Under the pieces are notes generated by a model. That model was not told where the DNA came from, made no database searches, and worked only from the letters and a program-made list of their open reading frames with translations. Of a stretch of 64,000 nt of DNA, positions 48,640 to 59,371 are shown piece by piece (position 1 is the stretch's first letter; every line of letters begins with the position of its first letter). Origin of the DNA: Tetmemena sp. SeJ-2015 (lineage: Eukaryota; Ciliophora; Spirotrichea; Sporadotrichida; Oxytrichidae); contig JAJKFJ010022659.1 of the NCBI GenBank assembly GCA_027382625.1, positions 86,129 to 150,128 of the forward strand, in the 5' to 3' direction. The position numbers were made by a program, and so were the translations under genes.

Positions 48640-49427
48640 TCAGGGCTTTCTCTTGTGCTTGTAAATGCTCATATCCTCTGACCAATCGTCTTGCAGCACT
48701 TCCATGGGGAGTTTCTTCTGTTCTTTATCTGTAAGAGTGAATCTCTCTTGCTCCTTGAGATACTGCTCGTCTTCCTCTCTAAAACTGAGGCGCATGTAAT
48801 CGGCAGGTTTCTTTGCATCGCGCTCTGGGAATCTGAGACCGTACATGTTTGGCTCGGGAGGAATAAGTTCCTTCTCCATCTTTGCAAGCTCTTCTTTGTT
48901 GGGAATGTCATCTCTAATGTACCCCTTTTCGAGTGCCTCAGTGTAGCTTTTATAACTTAAAATCTGAGAGAGAGTATCAAATAATTATAGAGCTGAGACC
49001 CTTGACTTTGAAATACTTGGGACTGACTTTTGAGATAGCCTTGATATCAACTTACTTGGCCACTTCATCAACCACGCTTTGAATGAGAGAGGCTCGTTGT
49101 AAGCAATATCTGCTAAGATCTTGCGGTCCAAAATTATATTAGAGCGAGTCAAACCATACTGGAAGCGAGAGTAGCTATTTCTATAAAGCAATTTACAGAT
49201 ATTTATAAAAGATATGCATTTTCTTCAATAATTCCATGTTCTCTCACAGCAGCATTAATGTTCATAATCCACTGTCTTCTAGTAATTCTCTTCTTTACTT
49301 TTCTATCTCTATAGGCGTACTACAGAGCTCTGTGTACCTTTCTTAGGGCGAGTCCGTAGTTGTTATTTGAGCGCCCTGTGAAGCCCTTGGCAAGGCGCAT
49401 TACCTTCTTCCTTGAAAAATTTCCCAT
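48640..49427 (-). CDS. bL20m: Mitochondrial ribosomal protein bL20m with long C-terminal extension
   Basis: The N-terminus is bL20: [20 protein letters not shown], then [40 protein letters not shown] and [28 protein letters not shown] and [11 protein letters not shown] follow. L20 binds 23S-type rRNA early in large-subunit assembly. About 120 further residues follow the usual end ([40 protein letters not shown]), as is common for ciliate mitoribosomal proteins. A 41-bp IES (pointer ATTT at 49177 and 49218), a 2-bp duplication in GAGAGAG at 49085-49091 and a 23-bp segment near 48.97 kb must be removed. The stop is TGA 48640-48642. Confidence 0.85.
49177..49217. other. IES, 41 bp, pointer ATTT
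   Basis: ATTT at 49177 and 49218 (plus strand). Removal joins GIIEEN to SYSRFQYGL, matching the conserved region of bL20. Confidence 0.82.
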
Positions 49428-49699
49428 TACTTAGAATTATATGATTATTTAATTATTATCGACTTTATAAAATACTCAAGCGAGAAATAAAGGAGTTGAA
49501 TATAAAGATAAACAACTGTGTGCGTTTCAGAAGTAACTTTCGTTGATTGCCTTCTACTAATACTCATTTTAGAAGCTGTCTCTATCTTTTTAGCATTCAT
49601 TTAATGATGTTAATGATCGTAATAAATATTTAGTTGCATTTTGAAGTATCTAGTGACCATAAATAAACCGCGTAGTTATCCAGATATAATTAATTTAAA

Positions 49700-51791
49700 T
49701 CTTAAGCATTGAAAATTTTAATTGATAGACTGTAAAAAAGCCTGTTGATGTGGCTTTCATGAAGGGGTTGTGTTGATTGGGAGCGGGAGCGTAAATTGAT
49801 ATGGCTCCATCAATACAGTATTGTCCACTGGTCAATAGTTACACTTACTCCTTGGCGTTCAGCCCTTTAAGAATAGTGGGGAAGTCTAAGCTTTTCAAGT
49901 AGGCAATACCACCAGCTGCATCTTTGTTGATTTTCACAAAGAACTGCTTCTAAACTCAAAGCTCAAACTTAATTAAATTTAAAATTAGACTCAAGTTTAT
50001 TGTTTGAAGTAGTTCTCCACATAAAAGCATTAGGAACATGCGTAGTAGTAGTTATTGCTAATATAGTCTTAGGAAACAGTTCCATTTAAATAATCAAAGA
50101 ATTTATTTATTTAATCATTTGAGGAGACAAGCATGAAATAGTTCATTTCTTGAAAATTGTATTGTAAATCAGTCGCCAAGTACAAAGCGTACTGCTCGAA
50201 GAGCTTATCTGAAGTTCTAAATAAAGTAAAGTAAAAGTAAAGTAAAATTTAGGGAATAAATATAATAATCAATTTTAAAACCAGAACTTATTACAGTACT
50301 AGCTCTAATATCGAATTACTATCCTATGTAAAGATGGCTTTAGTTTATATTTTTTAGGGATAACTTCAACTCAGTGGGCAACCACTAACATTAAAATTTT
50401 TCCTACTATCTGAAGTTCTATTTTTATATTTTATTCAAAAAATCATTAGAGATAACTAATCAATATCTATTGATGTAATTGTAATGATTGATGAAATTTT
50501 GGATGTTGTTCATTTGGTTTTAAGTGAATTCCTAGTCGATAAATAAAAAAAGAATGAGTTTGTAGCGTTGCAAGAAACTTCTGATAGTAGGTTCATAAAG
50601 CAACTGTGTATTCTTCCAGTGGCTACAAATAAATTATCATTAATAGGTAAATAAATATTTTTGGCTTAAATTAGCAGTTTTTAATATGTTGTAGGCACTT
50701 TCAACAGTCAGACTTGCTGAAAATAAGGTCATCAGGTAAACTTAAACTAAAAAAGTTAGAACTTTAATTAAAACTGAGGCACCTGAAAATCTAGTCCTGA
50801 AAAAGCTTTCTTCAGCAGTGATTTAAATAAACTCGAATTTAAATTATAAATAAAGCGAGCGTTTCAAGATCTGCGGCTCTCCACATGCCATCGCAACCGT
50901 ATTATCCATCAGGCCATCTTTGAGCATTAGTGCCACTCAACATGTCTCCATACCAGCGAGAGTTATTCTCACAAACACTTAGCATAATTATAATATTTAC
51001 TAATTATTATAACACAACAATGAATTGATTGCTGTTGTCGCAGTATGCGGTGAAATTAGAGACAAGAGCCTCTAGTTAGGTATCATTCACGGCATCTATT
51101 CCTTTCTTGGCTCTTGTAATTAAGTACAGCAAGTGGAAAGAGTCCTTCACTGATTAGGCAAATAATGATAAAGATAATATAATGAGCATTCTAAGTATAT
51201 AGTTTGATGCATTATTGCTCTACTCCGTATGTTTCTTAGAAATTCGCAGTTAGATCTGCCGTCCTAAATAAAAATATGCCTTAATCTAAATTTCTTCATA
51301 TCATTTGAAATATTTCAATTTACCCTAGATTTATTTTAAAAGAGAATTGACTAATAAATTTTAAGTGAATAAAATAATGATGTCCAGTTTCTGAGTAGGT
51401 AGAGAGACTTTTCAATGTTATTCAAAGAATAGTACTGCTGAGTGAGTGAAGTGGCTTCAGGATACAAGGCAGCGAAGCCTGAGGCAGATATGTATCTAAC
51501 AATATCTCCATCAAAAACTTTAATAAAAACTATACCTTAAATTATTTTTTTAACTTATATCTAAGCTGCGAGATCTGAACTATAAACTCTCTAAATACCA
51601 AGTCTGGGAGTGTAAAAGACAGGAATATAGTTAGTAAGGTTAGCGATTTCAAAAAGAGCCCTCATGCCTTTATTTGTGTAGTCTAAAATGTCATCATCAG
51701 AAAGTCCACTTAGCGAAGGGAGCAAAGCTGCTCTGCAAGTGAGAACTGAAGCAAGGATAATTAAAGGAATCTAGTAGAATTGGCTCTTCAT
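49700..51791 (-). CDS. Secreted protein, paralog family member 3
   Basis: It starts MKSQFYQIPLIILASVLTCR, a signal peptide, then AALLPSLSGLSDDDILDYTN, KGMRALFEIANLTNYIPVFY and YISASGFAALYPEATSLTQQ. The last motif is shared with the gene at 44983 (TASGYAAVFPEQYNQ). Downstream, short coding pieces alternate with AT-rich blocks, so this is one of the most interrupted genes in the window. The visible C-terminal piece has DGAISIYAPAPNQHNPFMKA. The 3' end (49.5-49.75 kb) is uncertain. Confidence 0.5.
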
Positions 51792-51958
51792 TATTTATAT
51801 TATAACATTAATGTGATTAGTTTGCTTACCTATCTTTTATTCACCATATGCTTTAGAGTAGAAGACTCTATGCAATAAATACTTCTCTATTTTATGAATA
51901 ACACGATAGAGCTTTACTCGAAAGCAATTTCTAGTTATAATAAATAATTTAATAAAGA

Positions 51959-52899
51959 ATGTTATCTTCAATGGCTGCAGCCTACCTCAAGAGGAACCAA
52001 GCAAGAGTAGGTCTTCATTCTTTCAATAATTGCATGGGTCTCTAATATTGCTTATAGATGCTGACCTCTTTGCCAAGAGCTGGTATTCATTCAATCACCC
52101 AGGTTGTGGATGCTTCAAATGAGACTCCCGTCACTGTTTACGAATCCCCAGAGTACTTTGGTATGTAAATCACTAGCTCTATCCGACTATAATGACGATA
52201 GATTCCAAACTTATTGATGAAATATAGGCTTCAAGGACGCAAACAGAAACAGAGATTGGGCAAGTGGAGTTATCGCAAGTGAGCACAAGGCCAAGTTCTT
52301 CTCTCTCATTCCTTTCTTCGTGGAAGCTGTAAGTGTATTTTGAAATGTAAAGCAGAAATTTAACTTCGCTTTATAGATCGGCACTCCCAAATACTTCGTC
52401 TTAAAGATGGAACTTCTTCCTCAGAGCAAGTAAGGTTAAGTTAGAATAAGCATCATCTAATCTTCAACATTAAATGTGCTTAAAATTGGAGGAGTGTATG
52501 AAATCAATGTGCCCATCGAGCAGTGGATCCCAGTGACTCCCTATGACTACTACGGTGCACAGACAATTCTTCATTTCAAGCAGCATCAAACTCTTGATCT
52601 CGACATGATCTATGCTAACCATGTAACAAAGGAGATGTACCTCTTCGATAAGAAAGGACAGTGGAAAGATGATCGCAATGCATTTTTTTTCGCTTTAAGT
52701 TTTAAGCCATGATATATGTTAAAAGCTATCACTTGAAAAGACCTACAACGAGACTAACTGGTATGATGAGTTCATTTAATAATAATTTCTGAGTCTCAGA
52801 ACAAATCGTGGAAAACATAGCAAGAAAAGAAACTTGCATTATTTAAACTCTACTCTCTTTATTTAAAGATCTATGTTAGCTATTTTTTAAAAAATATGA
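51959..52899 (+). CDS. Probable mitochondrial protein related to the gene at 20592
   Basis: The start (MLSSMAAAYLKRNQARV) resembles a presequence. Next come DADLFAKSWYS, ITQVVDASNETPVTVYESPE, FKDANRNRDWASGVIASEHK, AKFFSLIPFFVEA, YFVLKMELLPQSK and EINVPIEQWIPVTPYDYYGA. The C-terminal block MYLFDKKGQWKDDRN recalls FDKDGLWNKAA of the 20.6-kb gene. An intron lies at 52011-52057, with others near 52159-52208 and 52331-52378. A TTCA tandem duplication (52086-52093) and an IES (52704) are removed. After the IES the frame continues SLEKTYNETNWYDEF, and the end is uncertain. Confidence 0.6.
52704..52722. other. IES, 19 bp, pointer AAGC
   Basis: AAGC at 52704 and 52723. The segment carries an in-frame TGA. 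Removal joins FALSFK to LSLEKTYNETNW. Confidence 0.65.
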
Positions 52900-53305
52900 A
52901 CAGAGCAAGTCACTCAGACTTAATGTGCTTAAATTTTTATGTGTCAGTAAAGATGAGGGAGTTTACCATGAAGAGCTATCTCTCGTATATTTTTATATGA
53001 TGAGTTCTACACAATTAACTTCTGAGTTAATAAAAATTATTGGCCTAAATTAAGAAAAACTTAATAAAAAGTAGAGGCTCTTAATTATCAGAGTCAAAGA
53101 GGAGTCTAACGAGCTAAATAATATACTAGTGCCTTTTTTAGGATGCTGATAATTACCAACCCTTTTTAAAAATGCATTAAAATATTATTTCAACCTTGAA
53201 TTTCATTTACTACACAACCACATTTAATTAAACTCATTTTCATTTTGATACACACATTGCAGGAATTAAGTTTATCAAAGTTTTAAATACAAGCGATATT
53301 TTTAA
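52900..53305. other. Intergenic, AT-rich
   Basis: No gene or repeat seen. It holds flanking regions of two plus-strand genes. Confidence 0.5.
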
Positions 53306-55228
53306 ATGAGTCTGAGACAACCAAGGAACCACAAATTTTAACCTCAACTTCATCAGAGTAGAAAAGGCTTTTCAAAGCCTTAGCAAGGTTTTGAACCCTT
53401 TGAAGAGGACTATCACTATGATGACAGATTCAACACCCCAAAGAGATCTATATGCCAAGACAGCGGCAAGAAGATCAACGATAGTTAAGCACACTTTTTC
53501 ACTCCTCCATCCTCAAGCACCCTTTTTGCTTCCACCAAACTTCAAGACTCAAGCAAAAACTACAAGAACGAGACTAACTTCTCATGCGTTTAAGATGCTA
53601 GTAGTTCACTCTTTGTTCGGCCCAACAACTTTTCTTAGATTTTTCACAGGGATGAATTCTCCTTATCAAAAGAAGAGTTTTCTCAATACCATCATCCATC
53701 TTACTACTAGAGAAACTTCGATGACTCTGAAACTATGGGAAATTTTCATGGGAATAAGAGTAGATTCTCAAGAGAAACTCTTTCAGGTCAAGATATGCAT
53801 CACCGTGATGAGTATCAGCGAGAGGACTCATATAATTTTGAACAACCACAGTCGCTTGAATTGAGTTAAAATCAGAAAGAGAGAATCGAAGCCCTTGAGA
53901 GGCAGATTTAAAGCATCATCTATCCTCAACCACCTCTTTCAGCTCAAAAACTTTTTGAGCAGGAGCAGTACCAGATTTTGAGTATGAAGATGCCCCATCT
54001 CTCAGACTTTGAACTACTTGACTTCATCAGCAATTTGTGGAGGTTCAAGCTTTCATTTAATTAGAAGGATGAGTACTACAGGTAGGTGAAGTTCGAGCGC
54101 TAGATCTATCTCTAAAAACTTGAGGATTCCGTGATGAGAAAGAATGACCTTAGAATGAGGATTCAAGAGATCAAAGATGAGAGTTTGCGACTCTAATCTC
54201 AGCAAGCTTTCATTTCAAACTTGTAAAGCTCACTTGACATTTCAAGCAAACCATTTGTGAGGAACTCAAGAGGTTTTTCGAACTCCAACAAAAGTGAGAA
54301 CTCTTACTAGTCGAGCAACTAATTCAAACCAAAGTTTGAAGTTTCAAAAGAAGCAAGCAATCGCTTCAGAGAAGACTAAGTCTATCAAAACCCTGATTCT
54401 TTCAAAAAAGACTTGAGATACGAGGCTTAGTAAGAAGATCTCAACTGCAAGCTTTCCTAAGACGACGAAAACTTCTCAGACCAAGAGAAGTTCAAGGGTA
54501 TCAAGAGAGTCTTTAGTTCTTTAGACAAACTTGAAAAGACTCACTACAAGTCGGCTTTTGAACTCTATTGCATCGATCAGAGAACTCAAACACTAGCTAA
54601 CTCTCCATCAGCTTCTTCTAATGCAAACCCAAATTCTGAGATTACAGCCCCTACTGAACTCAAGAAGCTCAGAAATGAAGAGCGAAGGCTTAAAGGCAAG
54701 ACTGAGATTGACAAGTTGAAGAAACAGTGGGAAAAAGTTGACAAAAGCGAGAAGTTTCTCTATGAGCAGATGAGCAAAGCTGATCAACACAGAGCTAATT
54801 ATCTTGCAAAGCTGCAAAAAATAAAAGGCAACCTTGTTGAGAGTTTCCCAGAGTTTTCAAATGATCTCAACCTTTTTACTGTCAAAGAGGAACACACTCA
54901 TCAAGATTTTAAATTTTAACCTTCGCAGAGGATTTTGAAGCACAAGATGCAAAGAATCTAGTTGAGAGAGGACTAGTAGTAACTAGAAAGAGTTCTTGAG
55001 GAAAGTGAAGAGGACTTGATTTCTCAAAGCTCTTTTGAGGAACAGCTGAGGTCAGAGGCACTTTTGCTGCTCTCGAAGAATGAGAATGACCAAGGGTGTC
55101 AATTGAAGAGAAGTGGGAAAACTTTCAAACCTACGCGGTATGAACCAAAGTCAAAGAGTCTTGGAGGATTCTCATAGCTTCAAATGAAAACCCTGACTCA
55201 TAGAAAGGAGAGAGCTAGGGTCAATTGA
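53306..55228 (+). CDS. IES-free and intron-free coiled-coil protein, 640 residues
   Basis: One unbroken frame (TAR as Gln) runs from ATG to TGA. The N-terminus is basic and Gln/Phe/Tyr-rich (MSLRQPRNHKFQPQLHQSRK). A mid region has SDFELLDFISNLWRFKLSFN, followed by heptad-type helices (QVKFERQIYLQKLEDSVMRK; ELKKLRNEERRLKGKTEIDK; LKKQWEKVDKSEKFLYEQMS). It ends with a basic part. I do not recognise it. The lack of any interruption over 1.9 kb contrasts sharply with its neighbours. Confidence 0.8.
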
Positions 55229-55695
55229 AGATTGTGAGGAGATTTGAGGCGACTGAGAAAATTATTTGAAATCCACCTAGTCAGTTTTGGGTGTGCGCAG
55301 ATTCAAAGAGGGCTTGAAAATTTAAGTTTGAGTCCCGATGAGAGCTTAAGCTGATGGCTTTCATCTTGGAAAATGAAGCATCTATGATCATTCTGATCTT
55401 TGACTTAAATTAATTTTGCTAATTTTGATTTACTGATACATCAAAGGGTTCAAATTATTCATGCTAATAATAATTCAACGAATAAATTCTAAAGAATTCA
55501 ATAGGTCTGTTGAATGAAGAATGACATTTCCATCCTTCCTAGCTCCTAAATAATCATTCATAATTAAACATCTTTCAGTTTTAAATTTTTTAATTCATCC
55601 ATCTGGACATCAATAGTTCCAGCGTTCACATGTCTCTTACTCTTACCAGCTGATAGCCCCAATCATAAAATCTTGGACAATTTAATAATCTGCAT
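55229..55695. other. Intergenic between convergent genes
   Basis: No gene or RNA seen. It includes 3' flanks of the coiled-coil gene and of EB1. Confidence 0.5.
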
Positions 55696-57015
55696 TCAAT
55701 TATAAATGAAAGCACTGAGTCTGTCTCCACCTTAGGAATTGGCCAAGATGTCAGCAATCTGATTGAGAACCTCTGTGGCGACTTCATTTCCGCAGACTTG
55801 AGGCTAGGCAAGTGCGTTGGCAATAAATTCGTCAACAGAGCTAAGAGTTTGAAAGTACATGTCCTTCTCATCCTCGAGTTCCTTGGCTTGAAGTGCCTTG
55901 ATGCTCAGTTGCTCTTCTACTGCATGAAGTCTGTCATTTTTCTCATTCAGCTCCGCTTGCATCCTCTCAACTTCAGCAATAAGAATATTCTACATATGTT
56001 TAAACTTGTTGCTGAAGTTGCTGCAAGGCCTGGTTGTTGACTTCAAGGTCTGAAAGTGAGGGCTTTCTCTTCATTCCAAAGTCTCCACCTCCGGTTCTCG
56101 CAGAATTCTGCTGATTGGCATGATACACCATGGAGTTGGCCACTTTGTTCGTGAGATTGTTGAATGGAGAAGTAGCAGACACTGAAACTTAAAGTGCTTT
56201 CTTGGGAGCAGTAGCATTTGTCGTAGAATACAATTTTAAGCTATAGGAATTTATCATAGAGGTGTTGTGAGCAGCAGTAGAGGGTTTGGCATGAGGAGCC
56301 TTGCCACCTGGTTCGCCAATCAGATAAAGATCGGCGCCCTTTCTTCTGCCGACTGCATCATATTCATCGCCTCTGTTGTTGATATCCCAGTAGCGCTTGA
56401 TCCACTGCATCATTTCCAAGTTGTCCTGGTACTTTGCTTTCATAAGCTTGGTGGGCTATTATCAAAATTAGACAAATCTTATATGGAGATCATAATCTTG
56501 TAAAACTTCATATTATCTTGTAATAGAGAGCAGACTTATAGAATTTCAAATAGAGAAGGACAAAGCTTTACTAAGTGGGACGAAGATTTGGTTTGTCCGA
56601 TTTTATAATATTGAGCTTACATCAACATAGCGGCCGATATTGTTCTTTTGAAAGGCGTTTTGCAAGATCTTGTAGTTGTAAGAATACTCATAGTCGTGCT
56701 TCGCATTCCAGTTCACCTTGCCCAAAAAATAATATACCCATCAAAATTATTTCTGTGTATTAAAGCCCATTTGAACTGAGCCTGGATAGATGGAGTCAAT
56801 GATCTGGCAATAGACTGCGCCAGTAGCACACTACTCAATCTTCTGCACATTCAACATATTATATTTAATTGATAATGTTTGAATGAATTATTCAACTAAG
56901 AAAGGAATGAGATTGCATTAGGAATTACCTTGAGGAGGTCGTTGAGCCAGGTGAGAATCTCTGACTTGCTGACAAAGAAAGCCTAGTCCATGATGCCGAT
57001 TGTATCTCCGTTCAT
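55696..57015 (-). CDS. EB1: Microtubule plus-end tracking protein EB1
   Basis: The calponin-homology domain is nearly textbook: MNGDTIGIMDQAFFVSKSEI, LTWLNDLLK, KIEQCATGAVYCQIIDSIYP, GSVQMGKVNWNAKHDYEYSY and KAKYQDNLEMMQWIKRYWDI, then NNRGDEYDAVGRRKGADLYL. A Ser/Thr/Asn linker follows. The C-terminal EB-homology coiled coil reads IAEVERMQAELNEKNDRLHA, with EDEKDMYFQTLSSVDEFIAN at the place of the FYF core. EB1 binds growing microtubule ends and recruits partners. Introns are at 56843-56928 and 56456-56620. An IES (56720) and a 16-nt segment (55990-56005) are removed. No EEY/F tail was seen. Confidence 0.94.
56720..56764. other. IES, 45 bp, in-frame, pointer GCCCA (plus strand)
   Basis: GCCCA at 56720 and 56765. 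EB1 homology requires PGSVQMG directly followed by KVNWNAKH, which removal provides. Confidence 0.9.
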
Positions 57016-57219
57016 TTTCAATTTCAAATTTATTAGTATTATCTCGCATTTCAAGCTAAAATAGGATCCACACACAAATCTACACCTATTTATACTTTAA
57101 ATTTCGGATAGATGAAATTATTAGAAATGAAAGGGTTTGTGTGATACTGAGTGTTAATAAATAGTACCGGATTCAAATGAGAACATATCCTATTTAGCTG
57201 TGTTTAATTTACCTCCCTC

Positions 57220-57911
57220 AAATATAATGAGTGGCAAACAGGGAATTTGAAAGAGCGAGCTGGAAGTAGATAAAAAGCTCAGTCAGCAAGTTCATTGACT
57301 GTGAGAAATCCCAAAAGGTTATAAGGTTAACTCCCACTGTGAATAACAAAGTGAAAGCACTATACCTAGCATAGTCATAGGTATCACTTAGGAGGCTTGC
57401 GATCTCGTCCGCTGTGAGAGTGCTTATTGTATCCTGTCTAACTTCCTACCAGGCATTTGCAGTGCCGACAGAGAACACCCACAGGAAGAATTCTCCAAAT
57501 ACTTAAATCACGCTCATTAAGTTCGTGTAGAAAGTTCCAACTTGCTTATGCTTTGAAACCTCAAGCTTTTAAGAGGTAGAAGCAATTAAAAAACAATACT
57601 AAAAGTATTAATCTCTTTGATACTCAGATTTATTTTATAGAAGCAGAGAATGTTTGAGTTGCAATTTGTAACGATTGAAGCATCTCTCCATTCATGAAGT
57701 TGTCCAAGCCACCGCCGATTATCCATGCGAATATATTGTAGATTCCCTTAAACAATGAGTAGAAAATAACTGCATAGTTGTCTGCATCAAGAAGTTTCAA
57801 ATTGAAATCTTCTTGCGTTTCAGACACTCTAGGTACTGAAGTTAGATAGTTCGCAACTTCAAAAGGTCTGAGGATGTTAGATTTCAAAAGCTCAATGGGA
57901 TTCAGTTACAT
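57220..57911 (-). CDS. Membrane protein of unknown function
   Basis: It starts MQLNPIELLKSNILRPFEVA (the true start may be further upstream). It contains hydrophobic segments YAVIFYSLFKGIYNIFAWII, FFLWVFSVGTANAW, AFTLLFTVGVNLITFW and LFIYFQLALSNSLFA, so three to four membrane helices. An IES at 57577 with a 7-bp pointer is removed. The stop is TGA 57220-57222. No family was recognised. Confidence 0.6.
57577..57637. other. IES, 61 bp, pointer TAGAAGC (plus strand)
   Basis: The 7-bp pointer lies at 57577 and 57638. The segment carries a stop. Removal joins QTFSAS to TSQKLEVSKHKQ. Confidence 0.82.
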
Positions 57912-58133
57912 TTTTAGAGCGATAGCTAAAGTATCAAATGCTTTAGTATAGACTTGAGGAAGATTTGTTTATTAATTATTATGTGATTGAATCAGTAAAC
58001 TATGATAGATTGATAAGGTTTCTAGAACAAAGATGAGAAATTATTGTGTATTAAATTGTGATCATACTTAAAAGGCATCATTTGAGCTAGATGTCTGATA
58101 TATTGATAATTTAAAATACGTATTAGCCAAGAA

Positions 58134-59210
58134 ATGACAGCTCACAGTCATCATGATCACGATCATCACGGCCATGATCACTCTCATCATCATCACGATC
58201 ATCATGGCCATGATCATCAAGAACATAAGCACTTCACCATTTTGGGAATCGACTGTTGCGACACCAAGAACCTCTACATCGCACTCTTGGTTATATTCCT
58301 TGTAGGAATGAGGATATTCATTGCTCGCAAGAGGAGAAATGAAGAGGAGCATCAGCGCCGTCTTGAATCCTATAAAGTTCCCAAAGAGGGAGGAGTCTTG
58401 CAAAACCTTCAGAAAGATGCAGATGGCAACATCAATTTAAAGCTTGCTAAAAAGATTAAGATCACCTCTGACACCTACATCTTCAGATTCTCTTTCCCAG
58501 ATCCTGACTATACCTTTGGCCTTCCAATTGGACAGCATGTGATTTTCTCAGCAAATATCCCCACAAAGGAAAAGCCTCAAGGAGACCTCGTACAGAGAAA
58601 ATACACTCCTACTAGCACTATCTAGAACAACGGCTATGTCGACTTTGTCATTAAGATCTATCGCAAGGATGTTCACCCTCGTTTCCCTGATGGAGGAATT
58701 ATGACCCAGCACCTTGAAACCCTAGAAAATGGAGATATCATGTTGATGGAAGGTCCAAAGGGAAGATTAGCTTATGAGGGCTTTGGCAATTTCGTGATAT
58801 CGAAGAAAACTATGAGGAAGACTCGCATTGGTATGGTCGCAGGTGGAACTGGTATTACACCTTGCTATCAAGTGATTCAAGCAGCCCTTTAAGGTGACGA
58901 TGGTACTCAACTGAGTTTAATCTTCGGTTGCCGCACAGTTGAAGATCTTCTCCTGAAGGAAGAGCTTGAATCATTTGCTGAGAACTACAAAGATAGATTC
59001 ACGCTCACATTCACAGTCGATATCAAGCCAGAGGATAGCTAATGGAAGGGAAAGGTTGGCTTTGTAACGAAGGAAATGATTTAGGAAGCACTGCCTGCTC
59101 CTTCTGATGATACAATTATTCTCTACTGTGGCCCTCTACCTTTTGAAGAAATGATGGGCAAGCATTTGACTGAACTTGGCTATTCTAAGGATCAAATGTT
59201 CAAGTTCTGA
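58134..59210 (+). CDS. NADH-cytochrome b5 reductase-like flavoprotein with His-rich N-terminus
   Basis: One intact frame of 358 residues. The first 35 residues are mostly His, Asp and Gly (HDHH and HGHDH repeats), which could bind metal. A single membrane helix follows (LYIALLVIFLVGMRIFIARK). Then comes a ferredoxin-reductase module: the FAD site RKYTPTST (RxYTPxS), the flavin contact with EGPKGRLAYEG, the NAD site MVAGGTGITPCYQVIQAAL, and IFGCRTVEDLLLKEELE. The NADH-specific end YCGPLPFEEMM replaces the usual CGPPPM. It would pass electrons from NADH to cytochrome b5 or lipids at the ER or outer mitochondrial membrane. No intron or IES is seen. Confidence 0.92.
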
Positions 59211-59371
59211 GAGCCAGCTAAGCGTATAATAAGTTTAATAACAAGATTTCACACTAAATTAGATCCCTAGGTAGGAAACTTAATTAGATTAAAGTATCCT
59301 TCTTTATTGCTTTTCAATTTATGAGTCCGAGTTTCGAAGTTACTGATTAAAAGAGAGTTAAAAAATAATCT

